The notes under the pieces: model-generated
The model's input: only the letters and a program-made list of their open reading frames with translations
Told to the model about the DNA's origin: nothing
Databases searched by the model: none
Translations under genes and position numbers: made by a program
Source: Paramacrobiotus metropolitanus
Taxonomy: Eukaryota; Tardigrada; Eutardigrada; Parachela; Macrobiotidae
Direction: 5' to 3'
NCBI RefSeq assembly: GCF_019649055.1
Contig: NW_026570415.1
Location: 62,001-126,000 of the forward strand
DNA: 64,000 nt
In this document: positions 9,699-20,045 of the stretch, piece after piece
How the letters are laid out: each line of letters begins with the position of its first letter
Numbering within the stretch: position 1 is the first letter of the stretch

Positions 9699-11466
9699 AT
9701 GCCTCCGTGGAATAGTGTGAAGGTGCTGGGAGACGACTCTAGACTCCGTTTTGGACGCGTGGTGGACGTGGCCGACGTTGGGCACCTCATTGACTTGTGT
9801 TCCAACCGACGACGCGAACTGGTCCCATTCGACCGCGTGTTCTTGAGCAGTCAGAGCCGCTGCCTGGACGCGGAGAAGCTGGATGCAGCCTACCGCCGTT
9901 TTGGACAGCTGCTGCCGGTGGAGATCCTGGTGCGAGAGAGCGCGTGCGAACCGTGGTCCTGGTTCCCCGGCGAGATCTTCAGTCTGGTGCGCAGCATTCA
10001 TTACTCGTGGTACAGCGAGGTGGTGGTTCGCTGGCGTCAGAACATAGAACAGTCGGACGTCGTTCCACTGTCGCGAATCCGCTTGAGACTGCCGGCTAAT
10101 TGGTGGACAACCGGCGCGACGAATGATGAGTACGGGAAACTGCCGAAACGCGTAACGAAGTACACGCTTGGCAAGCTCTACTTGCGCTTGCCGGGTTACA
10201 GTTCCCCGGGGGCGGTGGCCGCCGCTCTCGAGCAGCGCAAGATAGACGCAGAGTGTTTCGATTCGAGAGCCGTCGGCGTGGCCGTTGTGGATGGCTGTTT
10301 GCAGTATATTCAGCGGCGACCGAAAAAGAAATCCAGAACTGCGAGTAAAATTGTAAGTAATCCAATACCTGGTACAGCAGATTATATATAGTGCGCATCT
10401 TTTATTTCACCATTTGCAGGTAGAGCTCCACAGGTTCCATAAACGTTTAAATTACTACATTTCCTGGATACCAGTTTCAACATCGTATATCGCGACGGCA
10501 GATGAGGGTGAGGTCGCTGCGCTGCCGACCGAGTTATTCACGGAAGTCTTCTCGTTTCTGGATACGGTAACGCAGATGAAGACGCGGATTGTCTGTGCAA
10601 CATGGAACGCTATTCTGGAATCGCCTGTTTTAACAGCCAACCTCGTTCTCGTTACCACGGTCTTTAACACAAGTTGTCGGCTGTTCTTTTCCCTCCTTGC
10701 TCCGCTCCTCAAACGCCTTTTATCGTCGACGAAGCGAATTATTCTAACCGATCGTGGAAAAGTCCTCGAGGGCAACCACATCATTAAGGTCTTGGACATG
10801 AGGACATGATCCACTTCGTTGCACAACGAAATACAGGAATCCGATTGCGAACGACTCATCTGTACGGAGTGGAGTTCATTCTGCTGATGGGTACCCGCCA
10901 CGACACCGTCGCATCTGATGCGAAGCGATCCGCTTGTGTGCTGCATCGGCCGCGGGAACCGTCTCGCGACTCCTGCAGCCATCTAGTGGATTTCATCAGC
11001 GCCTGCAGCAATCTCCCGTGCAAAGGTATCCAGTTGACGTGGTGCACTATCACGTTAAAGTGCAACGTAGCTTCCATGAAGGAGGACCAATGGCCGAGCG
11101 TCTCGATCCATGTTACGCAGCGTGTTGCGGGGGATGGCGATATCGGCTGCGCGGTACTGGCTGCGCTGGAGGCCGGACTGCCTTCATTTAGAAAGGAGCA
11201 GTGGCGCCGTCTGGCCGAGCTGTTCACACAGGAACGCCAGGAAACCGTCAGCGTTGTATGTCAGGTTAGTCAAATCGGCCGACTATTTTAGCGATCCACG
11301 ACATTTATCGATAATTGGTGCGACGCAGTCGACTGATCCGCGTGCGTCATCTTGCTACCGTGGGAAGAAGTTTTGTGTGGAAGGCGTGAAGGGTGTTCGG
11401 ATGGAAGAACTGTCCTTGTTGGCACTGCACTTCCTCTTCAGGCTGGCGATGCGCGGGATGCGGTAG
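9699..11466 (+). pseudogene. Tudor-Tudor-F-box gene interrupted by an 8-bp duplication
   Basis: Exon 1 is 9699-10352 (218 codons: Tudor 1 VKVLGDDSRLRFGRVVDV; Tudor 2 VEILVRESACEPWSWFPGEI, then DVVPLSRIRLRLP). The intron is 10353-10419 and exon 2 starts at 10420 (VELHRFHKRL). The F-box is LPTELFTEVFSFLDTVTQMK with IVCATWNAILESP. At 10794-10809 the octamer GGACATGA stands twice in tandem. This moves the frame and stops translation at once; without the extra copy the downstream frame (IHFVAQRNTGIRLRTTHL and on) would be continuous. The exon 2 donor is at 11265. The usual acceptor is missing, but the ag at 11327-11328 restores frame into the last exon (STDPRASSCYRGKKFCVEG, stop 11464-11466). All else is intact, so the break is recent, or an assembly error. 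Confidence 0.78.
10794..10809. repeat. Tandem duplication of GGACATGA inside the F-box exon
   Basis: 10794-10801 and 10802-10809 are identical octamers. The three intact or near-intact paralogous exons carry this sequence once (for example GTCTTGGACATGATCCACTT at about 13586). Eight extra bases change the reading frame. Confidence 0.92.
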
Positions 11467-12466
11467 AGTTCCCGCTCTCAAGTTAATGCAGAAGTCAATA
11501 TAACGCGTCAAGGAGATCTCGGGGATATTCGTTTTGACAGGCTAGCGATAGCTTCGTCCTGTGTTGTCATGTAGTCTGGGGTTTGCCGTCAAATGTTGGA
11601 GATATTCACAACTGGCTTTTTACTCTTGTTTATGGCGATTTTTTTCCCTGCATGTTCAATATCGTTACCGCATTGTCCATACTCCATGTGTACTTATACG
11701 GTTTTTTTCGCTTGCTTGATCATAGGGTGTTTGTCATGTTTTCAGGATGTTGTCCGCGATAAGTTACAGTATCAACAGACTTTGTACAATAAAGGTTATT
11801 TTGGCGATGCACATTCTCAACCCCCGACAAATGCTCCCCGACATTTCGTCGACTAACGATTAGCAGTCTGTATAGTGGGCAATTGGGCATATGGAATGAC
11901 TCCCAAATTGTGATGGAGCTATTGGGAGCCGGCATTATTCTTTTCGATTATTTGCCAGTGGATACCGTTTTCTGCTTAGCTTGGTGATAAAGAAAGCTAC
12001 GCCTATGGCGGTTGCCGTTCCACTGCAAATTTCCGATCGAACCGGATGCAGAATGTACACAGGTCTACTGACCAATGAACGATGTGCGTACGGTACTGCC
12101 ACAGTGGCGCACAACCGACCGACAACCTTTGTTAGGCATAACACTTCAACTGATTTCATCGTCCGTAATGGCAGCCTTTCGTTTCTCATCGATTGTTCTA
12201 GTCTTAGCAATCCGGGCAATGTAAAATAACCAGCGGCAAGCCGAATTCGATAATTCTTGCTTACGGTTCGTCAAAGCCCACACAATTTTACTTAACGACG
12301 GAAGACTTTCTTTCGCTGTAAATTGGATGGAGAACAGTAGATTATCTTGGGTCTTTTCTTTTTATAACTACGTTTAGCGGTTTCAAGTGTTAATCGATCC
12401 TTTCTTTGGGTTTCCAGGTTCTTCTCAGTTTCCTCGCGATCATTATTGCACCACTCGTTTCTCAGG
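11467..12466. other. Intergenic, probable promoter of the next family gene
   Basis: No coding feature supported. The last 100 bases include a pyrimidine-rich acceptor-like string (TTTCTTTGGGTTTCCAG, ending about 12419), which may mark a 5' leader intron of the gene starting at 12467. Confidence 0.45.
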
Positions 12467-14295
12467 ATGGCCAACGGAATTTCCCAATGGAACAGCGTGG
12501 ACGTGCTGGGAGATGACGCCCGACTCCGTTACGGACACGTGGTGGGCGTGGCCGACGTCGGGCTCTTCATCGACTTTCTGTGTCCCAACCGTCGATGGGA
12601 ACTGGTCCCGTTCGACCGGGTGTTCCTCAGCGATCGCAGCCGCTGTCTAGACGCGCACCAGCTGGCCGCGGCCTGTCGCCGCTTCGGCACGCTCCCGTCG
12701 GTGGAAATTTTGATGCGCGAGAGCGCAGGCGAACCTTGGACCTGGTACCCCGGCGAGATCTTCAGTCTGGTGCGCAATCTCCACTATTCGTGGTACAGCG
12801 AGGTGGTGGTCCGTTGGCGGCACGGCGCAGAGCACGCGGATGTCGTCCCGCTGACGCGCATCCGGTGGCGGCTGCCCGTGTATTGGTGGAAGGGGCCCGC
12901 GGACGAGGACGAGTACGGGAAATTGCCCGAACGCGTGAGGAAAGGGATGTTTGCTGCGCGCAGTATTGTATTGCAGACAGATCACTTCCCGTTGGTTAGC
13001 GCAGCGCTCAAACACCGTAACACGGAGGCAACTCATTCCGCGGCGCAAGCAGCAGGGGTTCGTGTTACGCATGACTGTGTAATGTACGTCCAGCGCCGGT
13101 ATGCCCCGGTTGCACAGCGCCGAGAGATGACCGCTGTTGAAACGGTAAAAAGTGTCTCCTGTGGCGATATCTGGCTTTCTATTAAGTCTCTTATGACTCT
13201 AAATTCCAGGAACCCCTCATCATCTTCCATCGCCAACTGATGGATTACGTTTCGCTGATGCCGGAGCCTGCGCCGCCGCCGACTGTAGACATGTATGAAG
13301 GTGCTGTGTTACCGGATGAACTGCAAATCTTCTCCTTCCTTGACACACTAACGCAAACGAAGCTGCGCGCTGTGTGCACAGCGTGGAACGATGTAACGGA
13401 ATCGCACTTTTTAGCTGCCAATCTCGTTCTCGATACTGCGGCCGTCCGCAAGACCCGACCATGCAAAGATTTCTGGCTGACGTACTCGCTCATTGCTCCG
13501 CTATTCAAACGCTTGTCTTTGTCCACGCAACGGGTCCTTCTCACTGATCGCGGACGCTGCCTCGAAGGTAGCCACGTGATTAAGGTCTTGGACATGATCC
13601 ACTTCGTCGCACAGCGCATTCCCGCAATCCGACTGAAAACGATTTGTTTGCATCGATTAGATTTCAGTCTGATGATCGCCACGCGCTACGACACGGTGAC
13701 ATCCGACGGCGAACCATCCGCCTGTGTGCTGCATGGGCCGCGTGATCCGTCCCGCAACTTCAGCATCAATCTGGCCGGTTTCATCAGCGCCTGCAGCAAT
13801 CTCCCGTGTGGCAGTCTCCAATTGACAAGCTGCACCATCACATTGGAGTACATGGTATCGCTCATCGAGAGACAGAGTGAACTGGTGTTGCACGTCCCGA
13901 CCCACGTGACGCAACGGGTTGCGGGCGACGGGGATGTCGGCTGCGCGGTGTGGAGTGCGCTGGAGGCGGGGCTAACGGCACCCATCTGGGAGCAAGTGCA
14001 TCGGTTGGTGGAGTGTCGGACCGCCATGATAGCCGCCGTCACGGCGGGTGAAGACTGTCGAGAATTTATGGCCGTTGTCTTCAAGGTGAGGTCCAACGAT
14101 ACGAAGAAACCTGCCAAGTATTAATTTTCCTTTTGGCAGATGCTGTGTGCAGCGCAGTCCGCTGATCCGCGACCCTCGACGCATTGCCGCGGGAAGAAGT
14201 TCTGCTTGGACGGTATGGAGCGTATTCGTACGAAGAAGTTGTCGGTAGTGGCGCTGCGGTTCCTGCGCCAGTTGGCGTTGTGCTGGGTAATTTAG
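12467..14295 (+). CDS. Tudor-Tudor-F-box protein (complete, three exons)
   Basis: Exons 12467-13144 (226 codons), 13210-14085 (292) and 14140-14295 (51 plus TAG); introns 65 and 54 nt, all phase 0, predicted 569 aa. I chose the ATG at 12467 because MANGISQWNSVDVLG matches the start context of paralogues. Tudor 1 is near residues 11-55 (VDVLGDDARLRYGHVVGV, LFIDFLCPNRRWELVPF). Tudor 2 is near 86-142 (VEILMRESAGEPWTWYPGEI, later DVVPLTRIRWRLP). The F-box begins near residue 262 (LPDELQIFSFLDTLTQTK, LRAVCTAWNDV); it is slightly shortened after DELQ. The last exon has ADPRPSTHCRGKKFCLDG. No defect seen. It is the best reference copy on this strand. Inference: SCF adaptor with an FMRP-type reader. 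Confidence 0.85.
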
Positions 14296-15338
14296 GGTCC
14301 GTTTGCCGGACCATGGAACATCGTGAATTTTTTTGCACATTGGTCGAGTCAACAGCAATGAGCGGAAGTTTGTCTGTAATTAAGAAGAATGGCAGTTTAT
14401 CGAACCAGCTGTCTGGTACTTTCCTTGGCAAGTCCTGAACGATTGTATTGAATTAATATTTAATGCTCGCTGGGCCAGCGTTGTTTGTATGATTACTGTA
14501 CGTTTTAAATCGAAACGAAAATGCTCAGATGTACAATTTTATGAAATCCTTTCAAATTTCACCTTTAATTTTGTGCATATTCCTATTGTAAGGGTCTTAG
14601 TAAAATTAACCGTTATCAACTTATCATAAATCTTTGGTTTTATTATCAGCAAAGTGAGTATTAATAATAATACAGTTTTGGGGTTGATTTTATTAGGGAA
14701 TTTCGCGTTGGTTTTAATCTGCAGCAGCCACCAAATTAAGACAAGGCGCAAGTGCGGTCATACTAATCAAAATTTAATCAACCAAAGTGAAAAACCAACC
14801 AAAATCTCCTCCCGTTGGTTAAAGGTAGCGTACCTAACACCGCCCGTTTCTTTTAAGTCAGTATTTCTGTTAAGAACAAGCAAACTAAACCGTTGCTTAA
14901 GAAAAGCAGTGTAACGTGGCAAACGTGCTTCTCCAGTCAGCTCACAAATTTTGCGACCCATAAAATGCAATATCCCGCTGAAAGCCGGTCCAGAAACACC
15001 CAGCGTTTCAACCACTATTGGATAAAAATGGCGTCGATTAAAATTCGGGTGTTCTACAAAATTATAATAAAGTTAATTCACTGTCGTATAGATTTCCTCA
15101 TTTTTCGCACCGATAGAGCCGGCTGAAGTCAATGTGAGCGTTTGAAACGGCGCGTCAGCGGCTCACCACGCTCAACCGGTAAAAAATGGCCTTAGGCGAT
15201 AAATAGTGTGAGTAATCTAGAATTGCAGAAGTGTAACAACACAATTTATCCGAAAACCGGAAATGTCGTGATATACAGCGTTTAAAGTAAAATGCACCAA
15301 ACACCGTTTCATTACAGTTGCTCAGGCAAAACCACAAC
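14296..15338. other. Intergenic, A/T-rich
   Basis: About 1 kb without a supportable gene; open frames here are short and unrelated to the neighbours. It contains the 3' flank of the F-box gene and the upstream region of the astacin-like gene. Confidence 0.55.
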
Positions 15339-17474
15339 ATGCATCAGCAAGAGCTGCATTTTTTCCATTCCACGCTCTCCGTCTCTGTCCATGTTCTCGT
15401 ACTGCTTTCCATTAGCCCATCATCGTCTTTTAGTGAGAATATCGGTAAATTCTTTCTTTTGCGAGAAAACAAACAGGCACAATTACATTCTCTCTAACTG
15501 CAGATTTTGCGCAGTACATTCCCGCCGATGACTTACAAGCCATCCAAAGCGCGGAGATTAGTGTCGCGCTGTCAAGCGGGACGCCGTTGTACCAGGATGA
15601 TCTGATCGGCTGCACGGCCGGGGCACATCCGCCCTGTCCGCTGCAGACGTCCAGGGCGCCGTATTATCGGCTGCCGGATGGGAATCTGGCCATTCCCTAC
15701 ATGGTGGAGCCGGATGTCGACGGTACGCTACCAATACGAACATTTTTACGAATTACTTGGATCTTAGCTACGTTCCAGTACATGGTACCGTATTGAACTA
15801 TAGAACGAGCTTGTAATTATACTACAACGAGAGGCCAGGTTTCAGCTAATGTTATATACAGTAATTACATAAACGCTTGCATAAATAGACACAGAAGGTT
15901 CGTTTTGCTTAAACGCATAAGCCCGCGAAAAAATAAACAGTTAAGGAAACCAGAGAAACCTAAGATATACATAGCTCTGAGTTAGCAGGATTTTTTGTCC
16001 GAAGCCAGTCTGTAAAAGAAAACGTTGCAAGGGAAACTGAAAAAAATTAATTCTATCATTTACAGTTCAGTGTGCGCTTAATTTTATGAGTAGGTACGCT
16101 ATGAAAATACAGAGTACTAGTCGAGTTTATTAGAAATTTTTTTCTGCGAATTGTGTGGAGTAGATGCACTGATGGACGACATTGTCGCTGCCTTGGACGA
16201 CATCACCAACCAGACGCAGTGCGTGCGGTTTCTCTCGGTGGACGACGCTGACGCGCTGAAAGTGCCCAACAACCCGACGATCCGCTTCGCCAGTGGCCAG
16301 AGTGGTACCTGCGCCGCGGAGTTTGGGGGCGTGCGTAGTCCCATGCACAAAGTGTACCTCAGCACCAAATGCATCAGTGCCGGCGAACTCGGCCGCATCC
16401 AGCAGCTGCTCATGTTAGCAATGGGATTCCCACATGAGCACGTTCGCAGCGACCGAGATGAGCATATTATCGTCAACTGGGATAACGTCATCCCAGGTAA
16501 TAACCGAACATCTATTAGACCGAAACAGAAATGAATCTCTGCTGTAGAAAGGAGAAATGAACTGGATAAAAACGATCCGGGAATATTCGACACGCTACCC
16601 TACGATTACGACTCGCTTCTGCATCCGGGCTACGTCTTCCTGGCGCAGGTGGCCAGCATTCCGACGCTGATGGCCAAAAATAAAGCGAAAATTGGTCAAC
16701 GCCAGCAGCTGAGTGCCGGTGACGTGAAGAAACTTAAAACCGTTATTTGCCAAGGTAGCCAACACTTTTTTCGCCGCTCCAGGTTTTGCTGTATAATATA
16801 ATTTGCAGGTTCCACGCAACAAGCCGCGCCCAAACCAAAGCCCACACCCACAAGCAAACCGCCATCACAACAGGATTTCAAGTCCGCCAGCATTGTCACG
16901 GTGACCGTCGTCGCCACGAAACCGCAGCCAGGAACCACATGCGATAGGTAACTAAGAACCCAAAGAACCCTAACGAACCCTACATTTAAATGCTGTATTT
17001 ACAGTGGGGATCCCTCCTGCGCAACGACCAGCGTTGGCGAGGAACCCATCCAGCCCTCGCTGAGCCTGCCCGTGCACCACTGCGCCTTCCGGCAGGTGGT
17101 CACCCTGCACAACACCCAGACCATGTCGCGCACCACCCTGTACCCGATGAAGAAGCGCTTCCAGCACTCCACCAAGTTCTCCACGTGGTGGTTCGGCCAG
17201 ACCGAAGCCGGTAAACCGACGGTCTTGTGTTTTCTGCGTTGTCGAATCATTTGATGTGGAATCTGCAGGTGCGACCAAGGATTACCTGGCGCAGCCGGTG
17301 GAGTACCCGCAATTCCTAGGTGCCGTTAAAGGCGTGTCCACGCAACTGGCCAATGAGTACACGCGCATCTTCCAGACGGATTATGAGCCGAGTGTGATGG
17401 AGGATGGGGGAACGAGGTTGCAGCAGAAGATCGAGACGCGCATCATGGAGTGCAGAGATCGGCCGTCGTCTTGA
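15339..17474 (+). CDS. Secreted astacin-like protein lacking catalytic residues (seven exons)
   Basis: Exons 15339-15444, 15504-15722, 16164-16496, 16548-16754, 16809-16947, 17005-17210 and 17269-17474 join in frame to 471 codons. The start encodes a hydrophobic signal-like stretch (STLSVSVHVLVLLSIS). The astacin fold is recognisable: IPYMVEPDVD, then CVRFLSVDD, MHKVYLSTKCIS, the GF.HEH.RSDRD...VNWDNV segment, YDYDSLLHPGY at the Met-turn, and IGQRQQLSAGDVKKL. The zinc signature HExxHxxGFxHE reads QLLMLAMGFPHE: the first His, the catalytic Glu and the second His are Gln, Leu and Leu. The Met-turn SxMHY is SLLHP. After the domain comes a Pro/Lys/Thr linker (about 45 aa) and about 135 residues of unknown fold. 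Known: astacins need these residues for zinc-dependent proteolysis. Inference: an inactive, perhaps binding-only, extracellular protein. Paralogue at 62369. Confidence 0.82.
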
Positions 17475-18252
17475 ATTAATGATGTGGGAACTTGTCAGCG
17501 CCGCGCGTTTGTAGTGCCAATTTTGTCAGAGCCACTCTTGGCTGTAGTTACTACACTGATTATCAGTCCTTAAACGGGTCTGCTTGATTTTTTGATCTGT
17601 CAGTTATTGCTGCTGTCAAACAGCTCGAATAAGTCAGAAAAACATTGACCGAATAGTGGTAGCAATAAACTGTCATCTTTTTTTTATTCACTAAGGAAGG
17701 TTATGCTTAGCTTCTCGAGAAAACCGTTCCTAAACAGTAACCGGTACCTCTATCTGTTAAAAACTTAGCAAATGGCTTGGAAAACGTTGCTATTCAACGT
17801 AGCTCATACTGTGCAAATCACTGGTAAGAAAGACTCGAAGCTACACATGTGTAGCTGCATCTGACTGCAGAGAAAGCGCAAAATGAAATGACAAATCAAG
17901 CCTGGAAAGAGTGTGGATCCTGCACCCGAAAAATGCCACGAACGACGGTTTTTAATAGGCAATAGCCACCCAAAACAACATTATGGCAAAAACGTAGTAA
18001 CAATACTTCAGGACGTGTGACAACAATTCACTTTAAGTCCAAATCCAACGGAAGCCCAATCCATGAACAAACGGAATCCAATGCAAACCGAGTTTAACGG
18101 TACCCGGCATAATTACAAACTGCCGCAGCATCGCCGAGCTAAATCGGTTATGACAAACAAATCGTATATTATCTTTCATCTTTCTTTTAGAGTTGCCTGA
18201 CTAATTAACCGCTGTCCACTGCATGACTTCCGGTAGTCCACAGGAGGGGAAG
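17475..18252. other. Intergenic
   Basis: This stretch lies between convergent genes and has no supportable coding region. An AATAAA-like string (GCAATAAAC) at about 17664 could serve the astacin-like gene. Confidence 0.55.
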
Positions 18253-20045
18253 TCACCAAAAAGTGGGCCAGGTCATTTCGAAAACGGCATTTGTGTGGGA
18301 AATTGCGCAGTACATTAAGTACTGTGACATCCGCGTCAGCGGGATCACTTCCGACTCCAGTGGATCGTATCCTGTTGGAACGTTGCCTAGATCACTGTAA
18401 TTCTTCCGTGAAGAAGTGGCCAGCACCTAAGGAAAACCAGTCTCTCAAAAGTAAAAACAAACCGTAAATCGCAAATTCATCTTGCGCTCGTGAAGGATGA
18501 TCCGTACCGCATCTAGCAACCCATTCCGTTTTGGATCCATAATCGCGTCAAACACAAGGTCCGCTTGTTGCTCATCCAACACAGGACAACTTCGTTCGAG
18601 CATGTCCCACCAATCTGCAACGTTCAGACGCCGATCGTGGCGCATCCGTCCGAACGGCACGCGGATCGTCATCACCACACATCCCTCCGCCCAAAACCAG
18701 AAAATCTCACAGCCGAAGTTTATCACAGTGAGCTTGTGACAGATCGCCGCTAGCGAGTCAAAAACGCCGTGAAGAGTAGACACGTAATCCTCGGATAGTC
18801 CGGACGAATAGCAGCAGTTGATATCCTTCATAACGAGATTCTCCGGGAATTTCTCGGCTCCTCCTTGCATAACTTCGCGGAGAAAGTCTCCATCACACAA
18901 CGGCCAGTGCACTTTAGAGGAATCGCTGACGGGCGCGCCCACAATGACCACCGCCCGCGGGCTCCAGCAGCGATGTGCACAGGCCACAGCGACGTAAACA
19001 TCTCCCGCGGAGGATGATCCTCTTTCAGTAGGAATCTGGATATGCAGCCGCTTTCTTACAGCGGCCGATGTGAGGATGTGGTCCCAGCCGGCGCAGACTG
19101 CCCGCAGGCGGCACTGATCGACCGTGTGCAAAAACTGGAAGATCGCGGTCATTATATCCGCTGGTAAGAAGCGGAGAGCTTTTCCGTCATCAGGGATCGC
19201 GGAATTCATCACGAACGAAGTTAGGCGACCGCTGCAAGCGAATTCCGTCTTCTGGCGTTTTACCGCAGCTTGGAATACGGGCTCGCGTCCACGCTTTCTT
19301 AAGTTGACGGCATCTGCGCTGCATTGTTCGAGTCGGTCAGGTCGGAGCAGGGATTTACTCTGCAACAGTCAAAGGTGTATTTCCCTTCAGTTACATCGCA
19401 ACGTCGCATAGTCTGTTGCGTTTCTTACATAAAAGCGCATTGCTTTCGCCACATCACTGATCGGGATGCCCTTTTCCAGTTCGTGGGCCAGCGAAAACCT
19501 GTGCATCGGGCTTCTAATGCGCTCCAGTGGAACGACGGTTTTGACGTCGCCGCCCGGCAAATGGATGGCAACCCATGCAAACTGCTGATGCTGCCAGTCA
19601 TAGACCAGAGCAGTGGCCGCTTGCCAGGTCCACGGCCCAGACGGAGTGAGCTGCATCAGCACCTCCACCGGTTCGCTGAATCCTGCAGAAAAATCTGTAT
19701 AAAGAGCGCCGCTTCACTGACTAACCGCCTTATTTTACTGAAATTTCAGACTGGTACGTCCGTTTGCTTTCGAAGTCCCTCGGAGTTGTCTGTTTTTGGG
19801 CCAAAATAATAACAATAAGTACCTTGATTTCCGCAGAACGGAAGGAATAGATTTTTAGGCGCATAGGGATAAACCCGCGATAGAAAGGCTCGATTCCAGG
19901 GAATCCATTCGTTCCGTCGTCCTGCGCAGTGGAAATCGACGAGCAGTCCGCTTCTGGATACGGCTACTGTAATGGCACACTGGAACGCTCCATCTTTACC
20001 GCGGACTTCCACAATTAAAGGATGGTCTCGCGAACTCTTCGTCAT
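18253..20045 (-). CDS. Divergent Tudor-Tudor-F-box protein with an extra intron between the Tudors
   Basis: Minus-strand exons 20045-19823, 19682-19429, 19359-18463 and a tentative 18426-18253. Phases agree throughout (223 + 254 + 897 + 174 nt, about 515 aa). Tudor 1 (VEVRGKDGAFQCAITVAV, then WIPWNRAFL) is the copy closest to the FMRP start I remember (VEVRGSNGAF). Tudor 2 begins VEVLMQLTPSGPWTW and ends VVPLERIRSP. Unlike its paralogues, an intron splits the two Tudors. The KH0-like block is short. The F-box is near residues 207-250 (LPADIMTAIFQFLHTVDQ, LRAVCAGWDHIL). The last intron would be only 36 nt; if it is not used, the protein ends at the stop at 18445. The final exon keeps little of the YRGKK motif. 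Confidence 0.72.

Noticed and set aside
9663-11227. Minus-strand and alternate-frame ORFs overlapping the Tudor and F-box exons
   Set aside because: They mirror real exons. The paralogues show conservation only in the plus frame described.
15339-17474. Active astacin metalloprotease
   Set aside because: The HExxH zinc motif is absent; the catalytic Glu and two zinc histidines are replaced.
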